This document shows, piece after piece, positions 24,137 through 34,944 of a DNA stretch of 64,000 bases (position 1 is the first letter of the stretch; every line of letters starts with the position of its first letter). Made by a program: the position numbers and the translations under genes. Source of the DNA: Norana najaformis (lineage: Eukaryota > Annelida > Clitellata > Crassiclitellata > Hormogastridae); NCBI GenBank assembly GCA_964023275.1, contig OZ029915.1, positions 21,604,775 through 21,668,774 on the forward strand, in the 5' to 3' direction. Under the pieces are notes generated by a model that searched no databases, was not told where the DNA came from, and worked only from the letters and a program-made list of their open reading frames with translations.

Positions 24137-24220
24137 TCTGCATAGAATATAAAAATTATATATGATGTATATAAATATTAGCTATAAGGAGTATAAGGCT
24201 ATGCATAACAATAAATGGTA

Positions 24221-24689
24221 CTAAGTCAAAGGGTGCCGCATGTGTAAGCAGATGTGTAGAAGATCAATGTAGGTGACAGTAGGACGTAGCGAACGGCATT
24301 TGGCTTTTTCATGCGACGAGGTTTGAGTGGAGCTCAGAGCATCGGACTCTGCATTGTAATGACCTGCATTGTAATCTGATGATATATCGTGACATAAATG
24401 CAGAGATTCGAGCGACCGGGTAACACGGTCTGCCGGCTCAGACCAGTCCCGATACCACAGCTCCTCACCACAGTTCCCAGATCGATCCTCATCTGACGAA
24501 CGAACGAAGAGAGAGAAGGAGAGACGGAAAGACAGACAGCGGAAAGGACAGCGGGAAGGAGAGAGGGAAAGACAGAAGAAAGGAGATTCGCATTACCACC
24601 TACAGTCGCAGTCTGTGCCTCCCCCTCAGCATAATCCTGCTCCATACCGCGTAACATCTTCCGCAGCCGGCTGCGTGTAGATAACATGA
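24221..24689 (-). CDS. Candidate two-exon 3' end of an unrecognised gene
   Basis: Two exons fit together on the minus strand. The first (24689 to 24600, 90 bases) follows GATCCGCCTCAG and ends before GTGGTA. It codes for MLSTRSRLRKMLRGMEQDYA, then EGEAQTATV. The second starts at 24492 after an intron of 107 bases whose last 90 are a pyrimidine tract ending CGTTCGTCAG. Joining them keeps the frame and opens 90 further codons to the stop at 24221. The second part begins DEDRSGNCGEELWYRDWSEP and is acidic and serine-rich later. No family is recognised. A donor-like GCAG then GTCATT inside the second exon could instead splice in phase to the exon at 22914. Upstream exons are missing. The in-phase join, intron length and splice sites are the evidence. 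Transcription is not shown. Confidence 0.4.
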
Positions 24690-24699
24690 CTGAGGCGGA

Positions 24700-26115
24700 T
24701 CGATGATAAAGAGTGTGTATTGGACCGGGCAAAGCAGCTGAAGATGGGAGTGATCCAGGTGGCTAAGCATCACTCCGATCAACTAATTGTACGCGATCAG
24801 ACAACAAGTGACCTTTGCATTAATTCAGCCGATTATTAGCAAACCTCGGTCATGTCTGCCTGCATGCGAGTGCTCATATTTTAGAGTTCAGAGCTAGCTA
24901 GACATTTGCTAAGGAGTCTGTTTGAGCTAATAACAAACATTCTGTGGTGGTCCAGTTCATGACGGGCATTTAAACATCTCGAACTTCAACTCATTATGGC
25001 GTCTGTTTTGCAAACCATTTGTTATACCTATCCTGTGTCTATGCGTTGCCTTGCCCAACGCAGTGTATAGATGTACCGATAATTGCCATTATCAATGCTA
25101 TTTTGATCACGTATCTGTCTCAGCAGCCAAAGCTGCGCGGTGCAGACTGATAAGTCAAATCACGAAGCCCTTCCTGGACACCTGGGCTTCTCAATTTGCT
25201 GTCTCTATTATAGGTCCGAGACACGAACGCTGAGCAGGTGTTTCGTGCATTTGTCTCTTCGAGTCGCTGATTCTTATGTTGCATAGACATAATAATGCGG
25301 GCAATCAGATTATGTACAACATTTCAAAAGGCGGATCAGACGTCGGAGCGGATTTTGCCAATGATCTGAAATGCACGGAAGAGAAAACGAACTGATTAAT
25401 TTCACTAATTGCCCTGAAACATGTCATTTGTCTGATTAGCACCATAGTTGTTTAAAGGTTTGCATTCATTGTGTTTCACCGATGGGTTACATTTGTCGAG
25501 TTTATTTGTAACTTGTAACTGTAATAGTCTGTATGGATAGAGCCACATGTCAAGGCATTGAACTATATCTCTATCTCTAATTCTAGATGGAATTAATCCC
25601 TCCTGTGGAGGAGTCAGCTACTCAAAGCATAGAACAATGGCGAATAAAGCCTGGTTCATGTCACAGAGGCAATGTTAGATGACTCATTAAGAATCGAATA
25701 CTAGATTTATACGTCAAAGGCTGACTCAATTCTACGCAAGCACATGCTATCCGACCGCTACAATCGTTTGGACAGAAGTTGCATTAGGAATGCATTAACA
25801 GTGTAATGTGGCTGCTTATTAATTGCGTAAAGTGTAATGTTTAACTGGAGAGACGCCACCATTTATCTTCTGGCCGAGTCTTGCCTTCCAGACAACGATA
25901 GTTAAACAATGGAACGGATAAAGGTCGCATGACTCGAGAACAAAGTGCCAACTTCACAAGGTGCACTGCCAATCGAATTCGCACTGCTGAAAAACTGATG
26001 CATCTGATAAGCATCGCCAAAACTGCTTGACACAAGTCTTGTTCATTTTATTGTGCATTGCGCTGCTACTAATGATAACGTCAAAGCATTTTTCAGTGCG
26101 CCTTGGCTTCGTCAG
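24700..26115. other. Spacer, no gene seen
   Basis: No protein domain, RNA gene or repeat is recognised. Short frames here have no splice or domain support. Confidence 0.4.
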
Positions 26116-26118
26116 TTT

Positions 26119-26285
26119 AAAAAAAATTATTTTGCATTTACTACGTGCGCAAGGTCAGTAAATCTGAATCTGAGGTGCGAAGCAATTGTGAGTGAAGGAC
26201 TTGCATTACCCGTATAAGGGGAGGCTCGAACCCGTGCTTTCCATGTTACAAGCCGACCGCTCTATCCAATCGACTACCGCGCCCC
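26119..26285 (-). mobile_element. tRNA-derived SINE (family S1), copy 1
   Basis: Minus-strand head GGGGCGCGGTAGTCGATTGG (box A region), then a box B in ACGGGTTCGAGCC, a body with CACAATTGCTTCGCACC and CAGATTTACTGACCTTGCGC, and a tail GTAGTAAATGCAAAATAA. Related copies lie at 41661-41853 and 62177-62391. The near-intact box B suggests moderate age. Confidence 0.8.
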
Positions 26286-26289
26286 ACTA

Positions 26290-26372
26290 TGGTCTAAACA
26301 CAGTGAGCGTGTGAGAATCGAATCCCACACGCAGCGCATTAGAAGGCGTGCACTCAGCCAGCGACTGTTTTC
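26290..26372 (-). mobile_element. Second tRNA-like module next to the SINE
   Basis: The minus strand reads TGGCTGAGTGCACGCC (box A-like), then GTGTGGGATTCGATTCTCAC (box B with a paired arm). It lies directly upstream of the S1 head in the same orientation. It may be an older tRNA-type SINE into which S1 inserted, or half of a dimeric SINE. I do not see a full functional tRNA. Confidence 0.5.
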
Positions 26373-26379
26373 AAGAAAA

Positions 26380-27085
26380 GCTGGTTGCCATCGATCCTCC
26401 TGCTAAAGAATTCATTTCGCACTCGTCTCCAAATCGGAAACGCTTCCACAGTAATCCCGCTAATTCCATCTAATTACGGCGAGCGTTGACCATCTTCACT
26501 CGATATCGGTTTGCATAGGTTGAGGAGAAAGGGTCAGCTACTCGTCACTCTCATACTAGTGGACAGTTGGCCCACACACGTTCGATCAATTTGTTACTGG
26601 AATCTTCGTTCGCACTTAGCGAGTTCGACGCCTAATGTCAGTGTAAATTAACCGGGATTTATACGCTTGGCGTCCATCCTCCCTCTCAAACGTTGTATCG
26701 TCTTGAATACCGCATACAATCCGCTCGAATATACTGCGTGCATAAATATGTGTATACATATAGATCGATAATACACTTTTTCTGTTCAATATGCATCACT
26801 GCACGACTAAACCTCGCAGGCTTTTTATAATTATATTGGTGCACGATTTTACAGATCTATTTGTGAGATCAGGCACTCGGGCTTGGCCAAAACTGTGCAT
26901 TGTGATGTGCCATAAAAGCGCCGCCATATTGGGACGGCCCAACAAGCGGTTCCTCCAGGATTTCAACGCGTGTCGACCCGCTCGCCTGGCTAAACGGATT
27001 TCTGTGTGCAAGAGGAAACCCGGTCGCATATGGATCGTGACTATATTCCAGAGATGTGTATCTCGGACGAACACGGTCCGCACAC
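26380..27085. other. Spacer, no gene seen
   Basis: Overlapping frames on both strands at 26791-27144 have no recognisable domain and run into the inverted-repeat element at the right. Confidence 0.35.
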
Positions 27086-27087
27086 GG

Positions 27088-27690
27088 AAGCCTAGAACAG
27101 CATAGCGTCCACTCAAAACGGGCAGCTGTGGTGAAGGATCTCACCCGATAAACTCACTGAAAAATAACAGTGGTCGAGGCTGTTACGGTCGCTATAGAAA
27201 ACGCGTTCTTACATAGGAAGCCTAGCGATTAAAAGATATTCGGCCAAATTGTAGTTATACGTCACTCAGCGTTTTATTTGTACTTTTAGATTAGCATAAC
27301 ATATCATTGATCTGCAAACGACGATAGAAACATGTAGACATGCAGCATATCCGATATTTTTAAACCATACATTTGTATTCGCTACGTCACCGCAAGTATT
27401 GCACTTGGTGATATAATTTGTCGGTAATGCTGAATGGTAGCCTAATTTATTCGCTATCTTAGTTTACCTTTAGGCCTTCAGAGACACTCAGAGGGAATAA
27501 AAGAGGAGGGGCTAGAACTTCATTATTTTAGTATGTTATTAATATGATTGTGGGAGTCTGGATGTAAATGTACACGTTTTTAAAGCGACCGTATGGCCTC
27601 GACTCTGCTTATTTTTCAATGAATTAATCGGGTGAGATCCTTCACCACCGCTGGCAGTTTGAATAGGGGCCACGCCAGTTAAGGTCGCCG
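27088..27690. mobile_element. Inverted-repeat element (MITE-like), about 0.6 kb
   Basis: Two inverted arms of about 130 bases surround an AT-rich centre (27218-27566). The left arm reads GGTGAAGGATCTCACCCGAT, then GGTCGAGGCTGTTACGGTCG and AAACGCG. The reverse complement of the right arm gives the same blocks (GGTCGAGGC with CATACGGTCGC). Outside them, ACTCAAAACGGGCAGCTG and ATTCAAACTGCCAGCGG also match, so the true ends lie further out. No transposase is encoded. A third, single arm lies at 53130-53230. This is consistent with a nonautonomous DNA transposon of unknown superfamily. Confidence 0.7.
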
Positions 27691-27699
27691 TATATGTGA

Positions 27700-28510
27700 G
27701 TCCTTGTGCATGAGATGTATTTATGCGTATTTAAAAATGAAAAGGTGAAGACGTGGCGAGCTTTCATAATCGGCGGTCATTCCTTCCTTTCATGTGCATC
27801 GAACAAGTGCATGTGTTTCGAACGTAATCGATCAGTTCCGATCACATCCGTAATCGATCAGAAAGCACGACGCTCGCTCACCAGTCCATAAACGCACGTA
27901 CCTCGGCAATTTCCGCGAAATTGCATCAGCATCAGCATCAGCAGCTGGTCTGGTGGCTGGTGCTACTGCGTAGACGATGCAGATCGATGCCAAGCTCGGA
28001 GCGATAGCGGCTCGGTGCCAATGAAAGGGAGAACTTACATGCAACGCATCCAGCGCCTTCGACCTCAGACCTCCAATGCAATTCGACGCACAACGCAATT
28101 AAATGAAATCGAATTGTATCCGAGCTCATGACGGCCTTCGACGGCGGGCGCTGGAGAATTTCTTTAAAGGGCAAAACGTCCAGTTCGTGTCTTGATGTTA
28201 TATAACATATTCTATTAGGAATATATAGGTCTATAGGGTTTGAGATTTTATGATGATGGTTAACAGGAAGTGATGTGACAATGGTTGGCTTTAGATTCAG
28301 GTTCTGACTTGAGGCTATGGTAGGGTAAAAGTAAAAGACAACACACCTGTTTACACGTGTATGTAGGCCTAGAGACTTAGCAGCGCGATCCATAGGCCAA
28401 GGGATATCATTCGACTGGTTTGCAAACACAACCGCAGCATTTTAGTGACAAGACACCATGTTAACATTCCCACTTGCGCTGGTACTAATGCACCGACCCC
28501 AACAGTATGA
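27700..28510. other. Spacer, no gene seen
   Basis: A CAGCAT-type short repeat lies at about 27925-27945. Minus-strand frames at 27832-28429 are unrecognised. Confidence 0.35.
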
Positions 28511-28526
28511 AAGACTGAGTGGGCGC

Positions 28527-28625
28527 AAGGTAACGGGGTAGTCTCCGAACGGTCACCCATCCAGATACTAACTGGTGTCTGTGGTTCTTAACTTCACAAT
28601 GCCTACCAAGGCAGCGTCTTATCTG
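28527..28625 (-). pseudogene. 5S rRNA-derived sequence (5S pseudogene or SINE3-type head)
   Basis: The minus strand contains GTGAAGTTAAGAACC, then CCAGTTAGTATCTGGATGGG and GTGACCG. This lines up with the internal promoter of animal 5S rRNA (box A GAAGTTAAGC, intermediate element, box C TACTTGGATGGGTGACCG). The first half of 5S is poorly preserved and the sequence diverges after box C, so it is not a working 5S gene. Intact RNA polymerase III boxes followed by unrelated sequence suit a 5S-derived SINE. A lone pseudogene is equally possible. Confidence 0.7.
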
Positions 28626-28689
28626 CAACGTCAAAGAGGCGGTCCACCTTCCACCCAGTGTTTGGCTATAGCTATGAACAGGGATTTGG

Positions 28690-28890
28690 TTAAGTATGGC
28701 CTTAGAACTAGGGTTCAAGTTGTTGCTTGGTGTGTATTTTATTCTCGTTAGGATTTAAATTAGGGTTAGGATTGCACTTATTTTCAGGTTAGGTTTCGGT
28801 TAGTGTTGGGGTTATAGATGGGCTACTGTTTGCGTCAAGCTTAAGGCTAGGTTAGAGTGTGAGTCGAGACTATGATTAGATTTAGGGAAG
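28690..28890 (+). repeat. Degenerate telomere-like TTAGGG/GGTTAG tract
   Basis: Repeated words such as TTAGGGTTAGGATT, GGTTAGGTTTCGGTTAG and GGCTAGGTTAG occur without a regular period. A tract in the opposite orientation lies at 29750-29960. Neither is a clean telomeric array. Confidence 0.4.
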
Positions 28891-28894
28891 GGGT

Positions 28895-29745
28895 AATAAC
28901 AACTGATAATAAGTTCATTTGCTGCAGTTGCAGTGGGGAAAAGGAAAGGTGCGTCTCGACTTTTTGTGTGCACAAATATCGTAATATTACGTTACAGGCA
29001 TTCATTCTATAAGTATACAGTAAACTGACTACTTTACGTCACACTCTTTCAAACAATGTGACCATTACTCTTACATTACATCGTAATAGAGTCTTTGTGT
29101 GCTCACAACAAAATTGTGCCTTTTTTGGTGATAGTCAACGGGGACTTTAATTCGCTGCATAAAACTGTTGTCAACAATAAGAATTGCGGCCAAAAAGTGA
29201 TTGCTGTAACAACTCATAACTGCGTGTATCTGCTGTAGTACTGACGTCTAGCAGCCTGTAGCGGTGTAATAAGTAGCTGATGGAAGATAGGTTGTGCACA
29301 GAATGAATTGGGAAATGGATTATCGGCGTTTTGTCCCTCAGGTATCCATTGTCTGTTCAGCAAAGAAACGAGGCCTGACTTCGCTGTGATGAGTAGAACC
29401 TTCTGCCATCGGCTCTTGGGCTGACTGGGTCGCGGTTGAGCAATAATACACCTTATTTATTCTTGTTTATACGAAGAAAGACATCGTGTTGCGTTTTACG
29501 TACTGTATTTTGATTCTCGGGTGTGAAAGGATCTTTTTAATTGCACATTTTCGTATATACCTTCAGAATGCAAGATGCTTAGAGGTTCGATTTACAATCG
29601 GGTTTATTGAAATGCGACACCAGCTCAGGTTTATGTAATGGACGCAGTTATTGGCGTACACGAACCATGAGTTCGACACAGAAATTGATAATTCAGTTCT
29701 GCCATATACAGATATTATCTCGGAGTCGCTTTTCTTGTCCTATCC
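28895..29745. other. Spacer, no gene seen
   Basis: No recognisable gene or repeat between the two telomere-like tracts. Confidence 0.4.
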
Positions 29746-29749
29746 GCAA

Positions 29750-29985
29750 CATCAGAACTAGGCCTAATCTTCGCCGTCCTAATTTTACGGCTAACCTAAA
29801 ACCAAGTCATAAACATGACGTTTCTTTAACCCTAACCGAGTTTATACAATCTAACTCTAACCATAACTGCGCCATAAACCCAGCCGTAGCTTTTGTTTTT
29901 AACTCCAAAGCAGACCGTAACTTGAATTCAATCCTCATTCCCACCACTAATTCTAACCTAATGTTTTAGTCATGAGAACTGGGTT
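29750..29985 (-). repeat. Degenerate CCCTAA/CTAACC-like tract
   Basis: TAACCCTAACCGAG, CTCTAACCATAAC and CTAACCTAAT-type words mirror those at 28690-28890. An open plus-strand frame here simply reads through these words. Confidence 0.4.
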
Positions 29986-29989
29986 AGGT

Positions 29990-31650
29990 GATACAGTTTG
30001 AGGTCAAGCATTCATGTGATAACATTAGGCCTATATCCCATGCAACATTAACTAGTGATAAAGTTTAAAATCATATTTAAACATTTAATTCACGTGACTA
30101 AACTTCAAGTCAACGATCTTTCCAAGTTTTCAACAATCTGGCTTCGAACCGTCGACTCGCCCGTTTCGCAGCGTAGCGTTAACTCGAGTAAAGACACATA
30201 TTCTTGGATTTTAGAAATTATAATTAAACGAACAGTTCAATCACAACAACAATGGAATCGTCACAGTTTCTAGACGAACGAATCGATAAGCGATTTTGTT
30301 ACTCAAACTTTTAAATTAGCACACGCTAGACCTCTGCTACAAATTGTCGCAGTCTTTCAACAGTGCATGTGCATTTGCGTCCCCATATATAGGCCCTTTC
30401 CCCCGAAAACAGCAGACCGGTACAAGCTGGTTTAGACCGGCTTCCCGCTATTGGGCAATTGTGGATTATCCAAAAAATTCGCCGATTCATTACAACATAG
30501 GCCACTCAAGCGCCCACTTGATAAACTACGAGTCAGCAATAATTACTGCTGATGTCAACCCGCCTGCCCAAAGGGCTCAGCCGGCCAATCACACCACCCT
30601 CCACCACATGTCTGACTTAATAACCCGATGATTCGTGCAAATTTCCTATGCAAACGCAAACTCAAAACAAGCTGAGCAAGCATCGCAATATTACATTCAC
30701 ATCATGTATTTGAATAGACTTTTTACATTCAATTTATTTGCAGCTATCAGTTTTACTAACCCCAGGACCCAAAGACATCAGAACTAGGTGAAGTTGGTTG
30801 AGGACCTTGGTCAATACATGAAAAGAGAAAGATCGTTTGTGTTTTTGTGCAACCATTTGAATATAAGAATCCACATTCGCATGCATGTACGTATATTTTT
30901 TATATTTTTATAGTCTAATAAGTAGAAGTTGTGCATGTAAGTACTATGGGTCTACCTCACCTACGAGATCGATGAAGGTAATAATGTCTCCAGATTTGAC
31001 CAGATAAAGCCAGACTGACAGCGCTAACAAAGCGGAGTCAGCGGCTGGCGCAGTCGGCTTCAGGCTGATTGAGCGGATCCGGTTCTCGTCATTTCGGCCA
31101 TCTGTCCCCCACCCCCGTTAGAATGCGTCGCCACTAAATCAGGTGACGAGGTCTTTGAAGGCCGCTAACTCGCATTAAATGCAGGCCCTGCCGACACTCG
31201 ATGACTGCCGTAAATTGCTTTCAATTCTGTCCAAATTGCGTGAGAGAATGCATTCGCCTTAATAAAAAAAAACTACGCGTAACAGAGAAGAGCTGCATGG
31301 CCTAAACAGTTTGTCCTAGATGGATCAGTAAATGGAGTAACTCACGACTTGTCGCACTCAACAGGCACATCCCATAATGCGACCTCTCTACACCAATGGG
31401 GAGGGGCTGCCTTAACTGGACCGCATTCGCAGCTGTCGTCGATATATGTATGAAAAACCTGCATTAAAAGTTATCAGATTGCAAGTTCGTTTATAGGTAA
31501 ACCTATTAGGCCAGATATTAATACCATCAGATTGTTTAAATTATATTAGCCTGAAGAAAAAAGATGCCTGCTAGGAAATTTTTCTGAAAGCGCCGTGCTG
31601 ATAAAAACATCAAAGTTCAGCTAGAGTGCCTAACGTAAAGTTGTTATAAC
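29990..31650. other. Spacer, no gene seen
   Basis: No protein domain or RNA gene is recognised. GGCTGCCTTAACTGGACCG at about 31408 weakly recalls the outer end of the MITE at 27.1-27.7 kb, but I would not call a copy. Confidence 0.4.
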
Positions 31651-31655
31651 TGTTA

Positions 31656-31860
31656 ATGTCAGACCGTAATCATAATCAAGAATTTATAAAGCGCCATTTC
31701 AGGGTAAACTCATCAGAGGCGCTCCCGACCCGGCAACTCAGAACCGCTGGGAAACAGAATGATCTTCAAGCGCTTGCGGAAAAGAGAGGGACAAAGGCAG
31801 AGAAGCTCATGCCGCAGGTTGCCACGCAGACATGTTCACAATTGATTCCGCTAAAGCAGT
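31656..31860 (-). mobile_element. LINE 3'-end fragment, family A-like
   Basis: Minus-strand order is a GCGCTTGAAGATC-type block, then GGCGCTTTATAAATTC and a terminal CTTGATTATGATTA. This is the same architecture as the 3' end at 9118 (GCGCT..AGAAAT, then GATTAC repeats). Identity is low, so the copy is old or from a sister family. Confidence 0.4.
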
Positions 31861-31869
31861 AACGCATTT

Positions 31870-32765
31870 CTGCGATGGGTGACAGGTAAATATCTGGTTA
31901 TAGGATCCATCATCGATTAAAGAAACATCCAGAAACCAATACGAATCGTGCAAAGGCAGGTAGCTTCTAGAGTTGGAGTATGCTGACAGTCCTCTGCGAA
32001 TCAATTGTCTGATAGATAGCCACAGTGATAAGCAACCAGATCCATCTGTCGAATTATCATAAATGTGTAATTGTCGGCCCGTAGTATTAGCAGACAGTTG
32101 AAGTCCACTGCACTCTTAGAAGTAGTGTGGACATGGAACTCATCAAGATGCCAAAATAGGAGAAAACTTCCTTCAGATATTTTGGCTTGAAATGTCATTG
32201 CTTCTATGGAGACACATGGGCGATATTAACTTCTAAACCGAGTATATTCTTTCGTGTTTAAATTTGTTGCAGCAACTGGTACTCTTAAAGACTTAGAATT
32301 ATACTAGTTGGAAGATGCTTCGCTTAGGTAGTTATTAAGACACTTCATATGGCGCCTTTTAAGAAACTAAAGCGCCGCTCGAGGTCTATTAAATACTTTG
32401 CAATTATTTACAAAATCTGAATCGTTCAACTAGTAGTCTAAGTGAACAAAAGATTCGCATCATAATAACAATAATAATTAATCAAAGTTTTAAGAGCTAT
32501 TTACAGATTTCAATGTTATCCACTTTAGTGCAGTTTGGGTTGAATAGGTTTGAATTCTTTGTAAAATTAAAGTCTCTACTGTTGGACTACGTGGGGCATA
32601 GTAAAAGTCGAAACAATCGATTCAGATTTTAAAATGCTCTGATATCAAGTAAAATAATTAACTTTTCACACATTTATCCGATGATCCTTGTAAACATTTG
32701 TCATATCCAACGGTGGAAAGACATTGTCGGTGTCATTCAACGTTGCTATCATTCTGTCAAATGCC
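31870..32765. other. Spacer and probable 3' flank of the LRR gene
   Basis: No gene is seen. The 3' UTR of the minus-strand LRR gene should begin at 32768 and run left, but no AATAAA on that strand stands out. Confidence 0.4.
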
Positions 32766-32768
32766 TTC

Positions 32769-34940
32769 TCACATCTTGCCGTCAACTGCCGTCTCTAGAT
32801 CAGACACTTCGCGATATCGAATCTGCCAGTGATAGTTGAAGGTCTTAATCGGATGGCACCCACAACGATATCGGCAGATAAGCAGAATAAGGACGATGCC
32901 AATCACCATCCCGACAAGCATCGTCAGCGATAAGGTGAAAAGGTAGCGCCTGCTGTCCAGTTCATCGTCGCCATTCGCAAACAGTGCTCCCCTCAAATAT
33001 GGACAATCTTCCGGATTCGAGCGGTAGGAGAAGACGGGCTTGCCGAGCTCAGAGGCCGGAGTGATGCACCGGTAGCGATCGCTCTCGACTTCCCTTACAA
33101 TCCGTACAGCTGTGTTGTTGACCCAGCGAACGAAATACGCGAGACTGCAGTTACAGTCGAAAGGATTGTCACTTAGGTCGAGCTCTTCGAGGGATTCGAG
33201 TTCGCTGAGAAGCTCAACGTCAACGCCACGCAACTCATTATCCGACAGGACGAGTTTCTTCAACGTCTTGACGCAGCCAAGTTCCAGGTCTCTGAGGACG
33301 TGGATGTTGTTGCTCTGAAGGTAGAGACATTCGAGATGCTGGAGAGACCCGATGTGCTCGCAACCGAGCGACGTGATTCCGTTGTCGGAAAGGTCGAGTA
33401 TTCTCAGCAGCTGAAGATTCTCGAACGGGTTGTCGATGTCTCGGTTGCGCAGGAGGTCGCCGAGGCTGTTGAAACCGAGTCGCAGTTGCTGCACGTTGTG
33501 CGAGTGACGGAAGATGGCGGCGCTCAAATGCGACAGGTTGTTGTGACTGAGGTCGACTTCGTTGAGTGTCTGGTGGAGGTTGTCGAACGCGTTGTCGTCG
33601 ATCGTCTCGATGGCATTGTGGGATACGTCGAGCCTGGCCAGTCGGACGAGGTCGTAGCTCTTGAGGACCATGATGCGGTTGAAGGAAAGGTCGAGGGTCG
33701 AGATGATGGCCACCTGTTTAAGAGCGTGGCTTTCGACGGCTGTGATCTGGTTGTGGCTGAGGTTGAGAATCTGGAGATTGCGTAGTCCGGTCAACCAAAG
33801 AGATGGTATGTAGTCGAGACGATTATAACTCAGATCGACCGACTCGAGCGTGAAAATATTGCTGATATCGATCGATGTCAGACGATTGTCCTGAAGATAG
33901 AGTCGCTGCAGCTTCTTCAGCGACGACAGATTTTCCAGTCGAGTGAGTTTTCCGAATTCCAAATGCAGCGTTTTGAGATTCTGCAGGTGGTCGAACAGCT
34001 GCGGTTCCACCCGTTCAACGTCGCAGAATGAGGCATCGAGAATGATCAGCTGGCCAAGGTTACCAAGCATCGACGCCGTCAGGTTGGGCAGAATGATCTC
34101 GCTGAGGTCGAGGTGACTGAGCACATTGCCCTCTGGGAATCCGACTCTCAGGACCTTCTCCAGGTTCTGGTGGTCGACGAGGTTGTTGGACAGCATCAGG
34201 GAGCTAAGATTTCCGATCGTTCGAAAGGCGTCGTCGACGACGTTGACAAGACTGCACTCGGCCAGGTTGAGGATCTCGAGTGGAATGCCTCGAAGCGCCG
34301 CAAAGTCGTCGCTGAAGACCTCGTGGATTCGGTTGCGACTGAGGTCGAGGTGTCTCAGAGCCGTCATCTCAGAGTAGGACGCGTCCATTGCAGCCAACTC
34401 GATCTCGTTGTAGCTGAGGTTCAGGATCTCCAGGTAGGGAGCGAACGACGACAGGTTGCGAGGAATAGTCTTCAGCTGATTCAGGCTCAGGTTGATCTCC
34501 ATCAGCTCCGTCGCCCGACATTCTGCCCCGCCGACGTCTACGCTGAAGACGCGGATCCTATTTCCGCCCAGATCCAACTCCTGGAGGCGCGTGAGTCCGC
34601 AGAACGACTGCGTACTCAACTCCGTCAGTTCGTTCCTCTCGAGTACGAGAAGCGACAGGGAGCTGGCCGATCGAAACGCCTGCTTCGGCAACTGGGTCAG
34701 CTGGTTGTCCTCGAGGTACAAACGGCGGGTGATGTTCGACAGAGGGGGCAGCTGGTCGAGGCCTCGGTGGCTGCAGTCAACCGTGTCGTCAAAGTTGAAG
34801 CATTCGCACCGGCCCGGACAGCTAACGACTCCGATGACCACCTGCATTTGATGACAGCAAAGCAACGCTAAGACCAAGAATGCCAAGCTTTGTCTTTCAC
34901 CGACTCCCGAACCGACGACACTTAGTCCGTGAACATCCAT
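32769..34940 (-). CDS. Leucine-rich-repeat single-pass membrane protein, 723 residues
   Basis: An intact single exon. Residues about 18-40 form a signal peptide (SLAFLVLALLCCHQ, then VVIGVVS). An LRRNT cap follows (CPGRCECFNFDDTVDC), then about 22 LRRs between residues 70 and 600 (LEILNLSYN, LRHLDLSRN, LQILNLSHN, LEELDLSDN). An LRRCT cap starts NPFDCNCSLAYFVRW and ends in NPEDCP. One membrane segment lies near residues 667-689 (MLVGMVIGIVLILLI), with a tail of about 35 residues ending TAVDGKM. The layout suits a cell-surface adhesion or recognition protein with its repeats outside. The ectodomain resembles Toll-like receptors, but there is no TIR or other signalling domain. N-glycosylation sites are plentiful (NITR, NLSS, NLTA, NNTA). 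The start at 34940 has purine at -3 and G at +4. The ligand and closest orthologue are unknown. Confidence 0.93.
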   Translation of the reverse strand: MDVHGLSVVGSGVGERQSLAFLVLALLCCHQMQVVIGVVSCPGRCECFNFDDTVDCSHRGLDQLPPLSNITRRLYLEDNQLTQLPKQAFRSASSLSLLVLERNELTELSTQSFCGLTRLQELDLGGNRIRVFSVDVGGAECRATELMEINLSLNQLKTIPRNLSSFAPYLEILNLSYNEIELAAMDASYSEMTALRHLDLSRNRIHEVFSDDFAALRGIPLEILNLAECSLVNVVDDAFRTIGNLSSLMLSNNLVDHQNLEKVLRVGFPEGNVLSHLDLSEIILPNLTASMLGNLGQLIILDASFCDVERVEPQLFDHLQNLKTLHLEFGKLTRLENLSSLKKLQRLYLQDNRLTSIDISNIFTLESVDLSYNRLDYIPSLWLTGLRNLQILNLSHNQITAVESHALKQVAIISTLDLSFNRIMVLKSYDLVRLARLDVSHNAIETIDDNAFDNLHQTLNEVDLSHNNLSHLSAAIFRHSHNVQQLRLGFNSLGDLLRNRDIDNPFENLQLLRILDLSDNGITSLGCEHIGSLQHLECLYLQSNNIHVLRDLELGCVKTLKKLVLSDNELRGVDVELLSELESLEELDLSDNPFDCNCSLAYFVRWVNNTAVRIVREVESDRYRCITPASELGKPVFSYRSNPEDCPYLRGALFANGDDELDSRRYLFTLSLTMLVGMVIGIVLILLICRYRCGCHPIKTFNYHWQIRYREVSDLETAVDGKM

Positions 34941-34944
34941 TGCC

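Noticed and set aside
26119-26285. Functional tRNA gene
   Set aside because: The tRNA-like head lacks a full cloverleaf and is followed by a SINE body and tail shared with two other loci.
28690-29985. True telomeric array
   Set aside because: Words are TTAGGG-like but irregular and interrupted. There is no run of consecutive perfect hexamers.
33300-34871. Long Val/Glu/Asp-rich plus-strand frames of 161 and 252 residues
   Set aside because: They are antisense shadows of the LRR codons. Codon bias of repeated LxxLxLSxN motifs keeps the reverse strand open.
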